A stretch of 64,000 nucleotides of DNA from Cyclobacteriaceae bacterium (GTDB lineage: Bacteria; Bacteroidota; Bacteroidia; Cytophagales; Cyclobacteriaceae): the NCBI GenBank assembly GCA_958296015.1, contig CATQIH010000006.1:1-64000 (forward strand). The letters are read 5' to 3'. A program made the translations under genes and the position numbers. Below, piece after piece: positions 38,557-46,152 of this stretch. The notes under the pieces are model-generated. The model was not told the DNA's origin. It was given only the letters and a program-made list of their open reading frames with translations, and did no database searches. The first letter of the stretch is position 1. Every line of letters begins with the position of its first letter.

Positions 38557-38737
38557 CCAATAAAAAATCTGAATTTCATATCCCGGCGGGGAACCGCTTT
38601 ATCATTAGAAGTGTAAACATATTAGACGTATCTTCAAAACGGCACGGGCCGCCCCACTTAATAATAGGTCGTGAGCCTAAATTTCTATCCAGCGTGGAGC
38701 GCCTGAAGCGCGTCTGATAATTGGCCTGAGTCCAACT

Positions 38738-38753
38738 GGGTCGCCGGGCGATC
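38738..38753 (+). repeat. Micro-insertion copy in the non-coding end
   Basis: GGGTCGCCGGGCGATC repeats the consensus copies at 37418 and 38022, outside any coding frame. Confidence 0.7.
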
Positions 38754-38806
38754 GCGTTATAAGTTTTTCTTAGCGGCGAACATGGTGCACCCAGGCCAAT
38801 GTTTTA

Positions 38807-38868
38807 AATGTGAATATATGGATAACTCTCTCGAGTTACCGCGTCACGGCGACCCACATATTCACATT
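38807..38868. repeat. Palindrome split by a micro-insertion
   Basis: AATGTGAATAT at the left mirrors ATATTCACATT at the right, and TAACTC mirrors GAGTTA in the middle. The symmetry is interrupted only by GCGTCACGGCGACC (38841-38854) in the right arm. Confidence 0.6.
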
Positions 38869-38913
38869 CTAATAGCAACAATTGCTTTCTTAGAATTTTA
38901 CTACGCTGCAAAC

Positions 38914-39978
38914 CTAAAGGCGGCGAACCGTTTGATTGATGGTTGATTCTACAATACTGGAAGTAATGGTCTCCCCGTAGCGATACCGCTCTCCATAATT
39001 GGTGATGTGGTGCTGATGATTGCTGATATAGCCTTCAAACTCTTCAAGCGTTTTGCTAAATCTCTTCCAGTGCATATAAGGTGGCACTTCCTCGCTATAA
39101 GTAACCCGGCATACTAAATCATTCAATCTATCTAAAGCTTTTTTAACATTGCCATGCCATAGATACCATTTAGTACTTGCTAACTGCTTTTGAATGTATT
39201 CGGCTTCCTGTTGCTGATCCTGGTTTGAACAGGTTTGCAACCACCCTTTGATGTATTGGTTTAATACCGTAATACGCATGGTGATATGAAACCAATCCAG
39301 ATAGTGTTCCGACAGTGGGTTGAGATATCGCTGAAGATTCATCAGATTATTCGCCCCGTCTGAGAAAAATTCCATAGCTTGGTTCATTTGCATGTTCTGG
39401 CTCTGGAGCACTTCAAATAATCTACGCTTAGGTTTGGCTTTAGAATAGCTATCAACGAAACCAAAATACTTTGCTTTCCGATCTTGAGGAACAGATTTTC
39501 CAGCGATCACTGGATCGCCAGCCGCCTCAAAGTAGCGTTTCTTTTCATCCCACCGACGCAGGTAGCCTCCGTCTAAGCCTATGGTAATTGTACCTTCCAG
39601 AAAAGGAAGCTAATTCCAATCCATTTGGCAGCCTCCGGCAAACATAAACTGTTCTTCCCCCAGCATTTCTTCCTTGCGTTCTGCCACTCTGACCAAGTGA
39701 TTACGCAAAGAAGCCGCATTATAGGTTTTACTCAAGGGCAAAATATCTTTCAGGAGATGGGTAGCCCCATGATAAGATAACAGAACTCCCCATCTACTTT
39801 CCAAATACAACCGCTCTGGGGAAGTATGTTCACAGAGTAGTTCATTGAGAGGACTAAACGTCTTGGAAGCATCTCGTATAGAGAGATTAGAGGGACAGGC
39901 ACAACAATAGAAACGAGGACTAGTAAGTTTAATGTCCCCAAATAATGTTCGGTAACTGATAGGATAACTGCCCTTCTT
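38914..39978 (-). pseudogene. ISKra4-family transposase remnant
   Basis: Begins inside the resolvase-derived frame (SYPISYRTLFGDIKLTSPRFYCCAC, a typical ISKra4 segment) and continues to VESTINQ. One in-frame TAG at 39610-39612 (after CQMDWN, before LPFLEGTITIGLDGG) splits it. The DDE-type motifs IGLDGGYLR, FFSDGANN and DWFHITMRI are visible. The C-terminal end after INQ is missing, probably removed when IS110 or another element arrived. A probable decayed micro-insertion sits at 39509-39523 (ACTGGATCGCCAGCC) within YFEA-IAGKSV. Confidence 0.75.
39509..39523 (+). repeat. Probable decayed micro-insertion in ISKra4
   Basis: ACTGGATCGCCAGCC; deleting it turns FEAAGDPVIAGKSV into FEAIAGKSV, the family form. 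It differs from the consensus mainly by C-to-T and G-to-A changes. Confidence 0.45.
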
Positions 39979-40302
39979 TAGCGTTTCAATGCCAAAATTC
40001 TGCACATAGATACTGACACCAAGATCCGTAAGCTCTTCCACTACCTGCAACACTTCCACCGTAGAACGTCCCAAACGAGATACTTCTTGTACCAGCACTT
40101 TATCAACCTGTCCTTGATGAACCAGCTTAAGCAACTCCTGAATAGCTTCCCGATGCTGGTTTTTGGTAGCTCCACTGATCTTCTCAGCAATTTCCTTTAC
40201 CACCTCTACATCCATAGAAATAGCGATGGCTCTTAAGTCCTGTATCTGACGCTGGTAATCTTGATCCCTGCGGGATACCCGTACAAAAATGATGGCGTTC
40301 AT
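39979..40302 (-). pseudogene. Serine recombinase N-terminal domain, cut by ISKra4
   Basis: From the ATG at 40302: MNAIIFVRVSRRDQDYQRQIQDL, with the catalytic Ser in VRVS, then KVLVQEVSRLGRSTVEVLQVVEEL and YVQNFGIETL. The frame then runs directly into ISKra4 sequence, giving an accidental fusion. The C-terminal part of the recombinase (E-helix, DNA-binding domain) is not present. It lies 54 nt after the pRiA4b ORF-3-like gene stop. Confidence 0.75.
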
Positions 40303-40356
40303 AGTATCAAAATAGCTAATTTGTATCAGAAAAACCACTTGGTTTTCTTGATACAG

Positions 40357-41054
40357 TTACCAGGCATATTCTCGTGCCCAGATGATCTGCTGGAAGCTCT
40401 CTTGAAGGCTTTGCGAAGTAGCACCCTTATTTTGATACAGTTGCTTGAGATATTTATTTACTTCCTGTTTGCTAAAGTACTCTGGATCAAAGAGCAGGTA
40501 CGACCACCAGCTTCCTCCCAATTCTATTGCTTCAGTAGTCTTGGTTTTCAACCTCTGTAGGTTAGAAAGGATAGCCTCTAATCGAGTCCATACTTTGAGA
40601 TGTTTGCTTAAAAGGTTGGCAAGGAATTGATCATATCTATCAGGGCCACCAATGTCTTCCGGTGGGCAGGCCCGCTTTCCTGCCAGGCAAACTGGATGCT
40701 TTATGGTTGGGTCAGCTGGCAGGGTCTTTTCTAAACGTATTATATGTTGCCAGTTTTCGGTGAAATCGTATTCGTAAGAGAATTTTGTGTTGATGCGAAG
40801 GCATAGATCATGCAAATGCACCTCCATCGGATTATCATTGAATGTCAAACCTCTGGAATGATACACACCGTAGTCTTTGCCATAAATTTTGAAGCAATTC
40901 AGTGGGTGTCCTGCCACCCCATCATAAGCTGAACAATGAAGTGAAGTTCGGCAATGGTAGTATCAGATGAAACAATGAACCTGCGCCAGATCATTGGAGA
41001 GATACCCACAAGATGAATCTTAAATTGATAAAAGATTTCCGGTTGAGCAGTCAT
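40357..41054 (-). pseudogene. pRiA4b ORF-3-like protein, frameshifted
   Basis: The N-terminal part from the ATG at 41054 reads MTAQPEIFYQFKIHLVGISPMIWRRF ... MMGWQDTH, then a stop. One base is missing at about 40905; the next frame resumes with LNCFKIYGKDYG ... LCLRINTKFSYEYDFTENWQHIIRLEKTLP ... CLAGKRACPPEDIGGPDRY. These are the hallmark motifs of the plasmid pRiA4b ORF-3 family, of unknown biochemical role and often next to recombinases, as here. Confidence 0.75.
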
Positions 41055-41286
41055 AGCGGTAAAGCATCATAACTATCAAGGTACTAACAGTAAAGTTTGT
41101 AATCAATGCCGCAAGCATCATTCTGCTTCATATTACTAAACTGCCCCACGGTTTTTTATGCTCTCCAATGATAAGTAAAGCAGGAAAAGAATAAGGATAG
41201 ACAGTCAGTTGACTAATAAATATGACACACTACAGTCCTGCTTCCTATTTGTATTACAAAGTTCTTAGCAGCACTTTAAATTTATG

Positions 41287-41826
41287 CTATTTTCCTTTGC
41301 TTTTATTAGCACCGCTATTGCGAGCATAGTTTTTCAAATGTTTACTATCTACCTGGTTTTTTACATGAAAACCACTCACATAGGAATAACTAAGGACTTT
41401 TCCATTAAAGAGATATGTAACCTTATCAATTGGTTGGTTATGCCTCTGTTTATTTGATTTAGGGAGCGAATATTCAATGTTTCTAATGCAATAACAGCAT
41501 ATTTATTGTTCCGATGGTCCAGTGAAGCAACCTGTTCTTTAGTGAGATAATGGACTACCTTATTAAATATCCAAAGTTGCTTAACTACAAGAGTGAAGTT
41601 GTTATTTAGTTCGTCAATACTTTTTCGGTATTCACTTGCCATAGATGGATCAAGTTCTCTTATGATAGCTTCATCTTCGGATTTTAACAGTACAATGAGT
41701 TGCCGTTCTTTAACATCAGCAACCACTTCAAAATTTGCAGCTTTTTTTAAGCTTCTGTGCAACTGCACTTGAACTTGATAACTGACCGAGACAGACGATT
41801 AATAGGGTAACGATTCTGAGTTTCAT
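41287..41826 (-). pseudogene. Candidate unit 1 immunity protein, frameshifted
   Basis: From the ATG at 41826 a signal peptide reads MKLRIVTLLIVCLGQLSSSSAVAQ, then a run of seven A at 41747-41753 breaks the frame. With one A fewer it continues KLKKAANFEVVADVKERQLIVLL. A second frame break near 41420 separates NQINRGITNQ from KVTYLFNGKVLSYSYVSGFHVKNQVD. The last frame ends at 41287-41289. It follows the unit 1 RHS tip on the same strand, the position of immunity genes in units 2 and 3. I do not recognise the family. Confidence 0.55.
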
Positions 41827-41972
41827 TGTAATAATTATAACTTTAACTAAATTGTATATTATCGGAATGTAATGGCGTATTTACTTCTTATATAAAAAGA
41901 GGGTTTGTATCAGGAAAATACGCAACCAATCCAATTTAGTAACAGAAATATTCTTTGCATAGTAATTTGTTT

Positions 41973-42785
41973 TTAAGGTGTTGAGCTTTTTGGCCTTACA
42001 TAATCAACCCAACGGCCATTCTCAGGATATGGACGCATATAGTTGCCCTTACCGGGGAGAGTGCCATTTGTCCAAAAAGAATTATAATTAACCGATCCGG
42101 AAGTACCTCTGACGCTCTGAAAGGGAAAAGTTTGCGCAAAGACTTTAGCGATTGGCTGTGATGTTCCTTTTAGATCGCCTTGACGATGATCGCCTTCCCC
42201 GTGAGCCTTTGGTTCAGCATCTGCTAAGTGACAAGAATACATCAGCAGATTTGCTTGTTTTATGTTCCCCTTAGGCTGAGACAAACCTTGAATGTTTGGA
42301 GCATCAGACCCAGAAATGTTTGTCAAACCATCTCCAGTTGCAGTAAACTGCTGACCTTCACCGGGTTTTATTGATTGGTTTTTTCCATGTGTCATGATCA
42401 TGACTTCTTTGATATCTCCATCCATATCACTCCAATCCTGTGCAAAGCCATTTGTTGTTCCTGTATTACTCAAGGCTACTGACCCTTCGCCATATTTTTC
42501 TACTGCATCATTATATTGAACCAATGCTTGGTCTTTGAAGTCGTTATCATGAAAAATATATACTTTTACTTTTTGCAAATCATCCCCTTTAATCACATTT
42601 CCATCTGGATCAGTCCACTCCATTCCATTAGGATCAATCAGGTTAATTGGGTTGTTACCTACATAAGCATATGGAGATACATTCGGATACTTCTCCGCCA
42701 GCGGATCAACACTCATATACTCCTCTACCACATTTGCCGATCCGATAGACTTCCCTGCGCAAGATTCAAAGAACGTCTTTCTCAC
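41973..42785 (-). CDS. Unit 1 RHS-core tip with caspase-clan-like C-terminal domain
   Basis: 270 aa. Residues 20-55 are the RHS-associated core end (EEYMSVDPLAEKYPNVSPYAYVGNNPINLIDPNG). The C-terminal 200 residues carry a predicted strand with MIMTHGKNQSI, then NLLMYSCHLADAE and a late VRGTSGSVNYNSFW. The HG ... SC arrangement resembles DUF4347/clan CD cysteine peptidases (His in MTHG, Cys in YSC), so it may be a peptidase toxin. The start is uncertain; unlike the others it lacks MGCLKLTY and may have lost its leader. Polymorphic RHS tips are effector domains for killing competitors. Confidence 0.6.
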   Translation of the reverse strand: MRKTFFESCAGKSIGSANVVEEYMSVDPLAEKYPNVSPYAYVGNNPINLIDPNGMEWTDPDGNVIKGDDLQKVKVYIFHDNDFKDQALVQYNDAVEKYGEGSVALSNTGTTNGFAQDWSDMDGDIKEVMIMTHGKNQSIKPGEGQQFTATGDGLTNISGSDAPNIQGLSQPKGNIKQANLLMYSCHLADAEPKAHGEGDHRQGDLKGTSQPIAKVFAQTFPFQSVRGTSGSVNYNSFWTNGTLPGKGNYMRPYPENGRWVDYVRPKSSTP

Positions 42786-42794
42786 CGTTAAGGT

Positions 42795-43527
42795 AGCTTT
42801 TTTCTTTCAGTTGAAGAGGTTTCACTTGAAAGAAAAAAGCCTTTCCTTATCCGCGTTACTGCCAGACAATCGCGGGGGCAGGTTATCAAAAGCGCGCCAG
42901 TGGTTTGGTTTGAAGCCGGAAGCTAGAATCGCGCTTTTGATGTTCTAGCCCTCGCTTCCTGGGGTCTGGGGGCGGAAACAGCCCCAGATCAACTCGGGGC
43001 CTCCACGTGCGGTGGCCGACGTCGCGCAAGTCTGTGCGTCGCGGTGCGTCTGGAAAAGCAGGTTTACTAGGCGGTACGCCTTTTTTAGCGAAGCCGCTTG
43101 CGAGTGTGAGAGAGGCCGGGCAGGGGGAAGCGATAGCGTCCTGGCCGTGAGCAGCAAAGCGTAGCGGCGACTGCGGTCCGAACGAACCCGCAGGCGAGCA
43201 TAACACTGGCAGCGGCTGGGCTGGTGGTGGCTGACCGAAGGGAAGCGGCCGACAGAACAGGAGTAGCTGCCATGAAGGCCGACCGAGGAAAAGCAAAAGG
43301 CATGACAAACTGCGTAGCACCCGAAGGGCTGGGCCGTGCTTGTTTTCTCCCTGGCAATCAATACCACTAAAACAAGGGTGGCTCAGGCTTGGTGTGACTT
43401 TTTGCCGACGACCGAGGCCGGAACTCCGCTAAACCTGCGCGTCGGGATGCGTGATAGCTTTGTGGGTTGATTGAGCGTCGAGGGGGCGGATTCGTGGGAG
43501 GGGTTTGCGGGAGCTTGCGGCGGTGGC
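42795..43527. other. Unit 1 structured non-coding region
   Basis: About 0.7 kb, GC-richer than its neighbours, without a credible gene; frames on both strands are artefacts of composition. It contains a hairpin, GCTTTTTTCTTTCA and its near complement (42798-42847), a perfect 12-bp inverted repeat ATCAAAAGCGCG (42885-42896) and CGCGCTTTTGAT (42930-42941), and blocks shared with unit 2: AGGCGG..ACGCCTTTTT, GCGAAGCCGC, GCGAGTGTGAGAGA, GAACGAACCCGCAGGCGAGC. It is either a structured RNA or a folded DNA site. Confidence 0.6.
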
Positions 43528-43830
43528 CTATAAATCTATACTGATACGGAGCTTTCCGCCTAAGCCTTCTTCCACAATCTTGCGTAGCGTGGATAAGCGG
43601 ATATCGCCCGATGCGTTCTCAACCCGGGAGATGTAACTACGTTTGGTCGAGAGCTTGTCCGCCAACTCTTTTTGGGTCATGTGTGCCTGTTTGCGGGCAT
43701 CTTTGACCATCTCGGCAATCATGTACGCTTCGGCTCTTTCTTCAAAGGCAGTGCGTTCTACCGTACCGGGTTTACCGTACTTCTCATCGAAGTGCTCACC
43801 GATAGTTCTAGGATGTTCCTTTTTCTTCAT
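43528..43830 (-). CDS. higA: HigA-like antitoxin (XRE domain)
   Basis: 100 aa. The C-terminal two-thirds is a helix-turn-helix (VKDARKQAHMTQKELADKLSTKRSYISRVENASGDIRLSTLRKIVEE). Its start overlaps the HigB end by 23 nt, the toxin-first order of higBA. It should neutralise the HigB endoribonuclease and repress the pair. It appears again, unchanged, at 61124. Confidence 0.85.
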   Translation of the reverse strand: MKKKEHPRTIGEHFDEKYGKPGTVERTAFEERAEAYMIAEMVKDARKQAHMTQKELADKLSTKRSYISRVENASGDIRLSTLRKIVEEGLGGKLRISIDL

Positions 43831-44143
43831 AGTATGCTGCTCTTAGCGTTTTAGCTCGTTCTAGTTCCTTTTTTGGTGTCTTCTGACTCTTCTTCTGAAA
43901 GCCATGTAGTAAGATCACCAAACTACCGTCATCAAAAAAACTAAAGATACGGTAGATGTTGCTGCCCTGTTTGATCCGCACTTCGTACAGGCCGTCTCCC
44001 AGGTGCTTTAAAAACTTTTCCGGTACTCGGTCTACACTGCGGATGATTTGCAATACGTAGTCTATCTTCTCCCGGACTTTCTCGGTTTGCGCTTCGTAGA
44101 ACTGCCAGTAGTAATCTCTAAACGGTACAACTTCTCTTTTCAT
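43808..44143 (-). CDS. higB: HigB-like toxin (Gp49/RelE fold)
   Basis: About 111 aa from the ATG at 44143 (MKREVVPFRDYYWQFYEAQTEKVREKI). The phage-derived Gp49-like/HigB pattern is clear: KHLGDGLYEVRIKQGSNIYRIFSFFDDGSLVILLHGFQKKSQKTPKKELERA. Such toxins cut translated mRNA on the ribosome. A TTG 12 nt upstream is a less likely start. It should stabilise the mobile unit by addiction. Confidence 0.85.
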   Translation of the reverse strand: MKREVVPFRDYYWQFYEAQTEKVREKIDYVLQIIRSVDRVPEKFLKHLGDGLYEVRIKQGSNIYRIFSFFDDGSLVILLHGFQKKSQKTPKKELERAKTLRAAYYEEKGTS

Positions 44144-44180
44144 AGTATACTGCAAAGGTAACTGATAAGTTACTTTTTTC

Positions 44181-45085
44181 TCATCCCAACGGATGATATT
44201 TATGGATGGCGGCTTTGAGTTCTTCCAAACCGGTTTGGCGGTACTCTTCTACGCTGCTCACGCGTTTGTGACCGGTAAACGCCTGGATCACCCGCAGGTC
44301 TTGTCCGGACTTCAATAGGTGGGCAATCACGCTTTGGCGGATCTTCTGCGGGCTGATCTTCTGCCCGTGGGAGAGCGGGGCCTTGAACATGCTGCTGATA
44401 CTATTGGCGTTCATCTGCCGACCTCTGACCGATAGAATAAGGGTGTCATAGTCTGCGGCCGGGGCCGATGATTGTTCTTCCACAGCAGCGGGCGGATGCG
44501 CTGCAAGTAGTCGTTGAAGAGCATGATCTGTTCGGGCTTCAACGGCAGGGTTCTTTGCATCGTCTTGGGACTTCCGGCCAGGTGCAGCGTGGCTTTCTTG
44601 AGGTCAACATCAGCTACTTTCAAGTGGATAATCTCAAAGACGGTCACCGCCTGGCAGACCAGTAAACTCAATATGATCTTGTCGCGGTTGCGCGTCAGGG
44701 GCAAACTGGCCCGGTGGGTATCGAGTAGTTCGGTGAGTTCTTCTTTGCTATACAGCGTTCCTACCGGAATAGCCTTGTTGATCTTGTCTTTTAGGAACAA
44801 GTCCCGGCAGGGATGATCGTTTCGCTCTCCGGTGTCCACGAGCCACTGATAATACATTTTGATCGCGTAGAGGTGGTTCCGCAGGGTCTTGGGGTGCATC
44901 GGACGCTTTCGCAACATGCCTAAGTATGCTACCACTTCGGGATAAGTGGCTTTCCGGGCCGCGGCTTCAGTAGTGTAGTTGAGGTACTGATTGATGGTAC
45001 GAAGATAGCCGTTCAGTGCTCTTGGGCTGTGACCTTCCAGGATATGTTCGGCTAGCGTAGGTTGGGTAACTTTAGGTGGTTTCAT
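44181..45085 (-). pseudogene. Unit 1 second tyrosine recombinase, frameshifted
   Basis: The N-terminal part (MKPPKVTQPTLAEHILEG ... LFNDYLQRIRPLLW) and the C-terminal part (DTLILSVRGRQMN ... KIRQSVIAHLLKSGQDLRVIQAFTGHKRVSSVEEYRQTGLEEL) are in different frames, changing at about 44470. The unit 2 homologue (290 aa) is continuous. The usual GLRxxEL is QAVTVFEI, so the first catalytic Arg is replaced by Thr; His (GHKR) and Tyr (EEYRQ) remain. It overlaps the first recombinase by 4 nt (ATGA). The identical frameshift occurs in unit 3. Confidence 0.75.
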
Positions 45086-46011
45086 GAGAGTAAGGCTTTG
45101 AGTTGTGCTTGGTTGACTCTGGTGTAGACTTCGGTAGTTTCCAGGTGACTGTGACCCAGAAAGTTTCTCACCTGTTCCAGGGGTAAGCCTTGTTCGAGCA
45201 GGTGCGTGGCAATGCTGTGACGCAGGTTGTGCAGGGCGATATTCTTACTGATGATTGCCTCGTCGCCGGTGCGTTTCACGAGGGCTTGCAAGAGCTTGCG
45301 AGCGGTGTAGTGGCGCAGTCGCTTGCCTTTGATGTTGAGCAGTAGGGCTAGTTCCGCTTCGTCTTTGATATATAAGTCTCGTTCGTTACTGATGTAGTCT
45401 TTGATATCCTGCTGCACCCGGTGGCTCATTGGTACCACTCTTCGCTTGTTCCCCTTGCCCTGGGGCACCGTCAGGATACCATCTCTAAGATTCAGGTCGT
45501 TCAGGTTGACCGAAGAGAGTTCCATTGCCCGAAGGCCACAGCCGTAGGAGAGACTCAGGATCACCCGCTCCTGCAAGGTCTCGCTCGTGCGGTAGAGCTG
45601 CTGCACCTGGGTAATAGTCAATATCGTTCGTGGCTCAGACTTAGCTTTGGTAAACCGGAAGCGCAGCGTACTCATGGGGTTGGTGATCAGCACTCCGCTT
45701 TCCTGCAACCAGGCAAAGAACGCCCGCACGTTGTGCATATGGTGATGAATCGTACTCTCATGCAGTACGCCCACCTGTTTCTTATGCGGCCGGTGGCGCA
45801 GGTGCTCATGGTAGGCTTTGATATGGACAGGCTCAACGCCCGTCAGTTCCTGGATGCCTTCGCTTTCCAACCAGGTGAGTAGTTCCAACACGTTGGCGTA
45901 CTTGATCTCCTGGCCGTTCTCACTGTAGCCCAGGATGCGGACGTGCTGCCGGTAGTCGGAGAGGATGGTTTTGTATTGCTTGTTTTTGAGTTTAATGACC
46001 CGCTTTTTCAT
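45082..46011 (-). CDS. Unit 1 first tyrosine recombinase (Xer-like)
   Basis: About 309 aa from the ATG at 46011, chosen because it aligns with the start of the unit 2 homologue; a longer TTG reading covers an inverted-repeat cluster and is unlikely. SAM-like N-terminal core-binding domain, then a complete catalytic set: GCGLRAMEL (Arg), GKGNKRRVVPM (Lys), HNLRHSIATHLL (His and Arg), LGHSHLETTEVYTRV (His and Tyr). It probably moves the unit together with the overlapping second recombinase. Confidence 0.85.
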   Translation of the reverse strand: MKKRVIKLKNKQYKTILSDYRQHVRILGYSENGQEIKYANVLELLTWLESEGIQELTGVEPVHIKAYHEHLRHRPHKKQVGVLHESTIHHHMHNVRAFFAWLQESGVLITNPMSTLRFRFTKAKSEPRTILTITQVQQLYRTSETLQERVILSLSYGCGLRAMELSSVNLNDLNLRDGILTVPQGKGNKRRVVPMSHRVQQDIKDYISNERDLYIKDEAELALLLNIKGKRLRHYTARKLLQALVKRTGDEAIISKNIALHNLRHSIATHLLEQGLPLEQVRNFLGHSHLETTEVYTRVNQAQLKALLS

Positions 46012-46068
46012 GGCTACGATGGTTTCTATTCCTATGATGGTTTTAATGCGCTCTCTATACTCTTTCTC

Positions 46069-46152
46069 TTGGTCGGTGGTCGCTACTGGGTAAGTAGCTG
46101 ATAGCAAGCTTGTTGACCGACCATTGTAGCGACCACTTAGGATTGGTCGGTA
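46069..46152. repeat. GGTCG/CGACC inverted-repeat cluster of unit 1
   Basis: Between the primase stop and the recombinase start: TTGGTCGGTGGTCGCTAC, then GTTGACCGACCATTGTAGCG and GATTGGTCGGTAATC. Short repeats in both directions. They may be recombinase or replication-protein binding sites. Confidence 0.5.

Larger units (their letters stand above)
37385..38579 (-). pseudogene. IS110-family transposase with 13 micro-insertions
   Basis: From the ATG at 38579 (MKFRFFIG...) to the TAA at 37385-37387. Short homologous stretches in different frames read as one IS110 DEDD transposase: IGIDISKKTLDFAV, LLCCEHTG, IKRSMGLQRGK, DKIDAIRISEYAFRYADQ, LRHLVGLRKRLMLAKDTLQ, TSVSGVGEVVFWEVVIIT, NEFKLFSCPRKFA, SGTSIRGKTRVSHLANK, LKQLFHMAAMSVI. 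Between them lie 13 GC-rich insertions of 14-16 nt (190 nt in total by my count). Removing all of them leaves 1005 nt, exactly 334 codons plus stop, the standard length. Catalytic residues are present but the gene cannot be translated. Confidence 0.85.
38580..38913. other. Non-coding end of IS110 with further GC-rich insertions
   Basis: No gene. In IS110 elements the non-coding end upstream of the transposase encodes the bridge RNA. Here it also holds GC-rich blocks that look like micro-insertions, at about 38582-38596, 38640-38655, 38738-38753 and 38841-38854. The exact IS end is not visible. Confidence 0.45.

Noticed and set aside
38738-38760. HIP1-type palindrome (GCGATCGC) as the source of the GC-rich blocks
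   Set aside because: Only one block ends in a similar string; the other copies do not contain it.
42886-43367. Three overlapping minus-strand frames of 90-144 codons
   Set aside because: They arise from high GC content in the structured non-coding region; no start context, no similarity, and the unit 2 counterpart does not keep any of the frames.
42795-43427. Group II intron or retron for the structured module
   Set aside because: No reverse transcriptase is linked, and I could not find a domain V-like hairpin or msr/msd plan.
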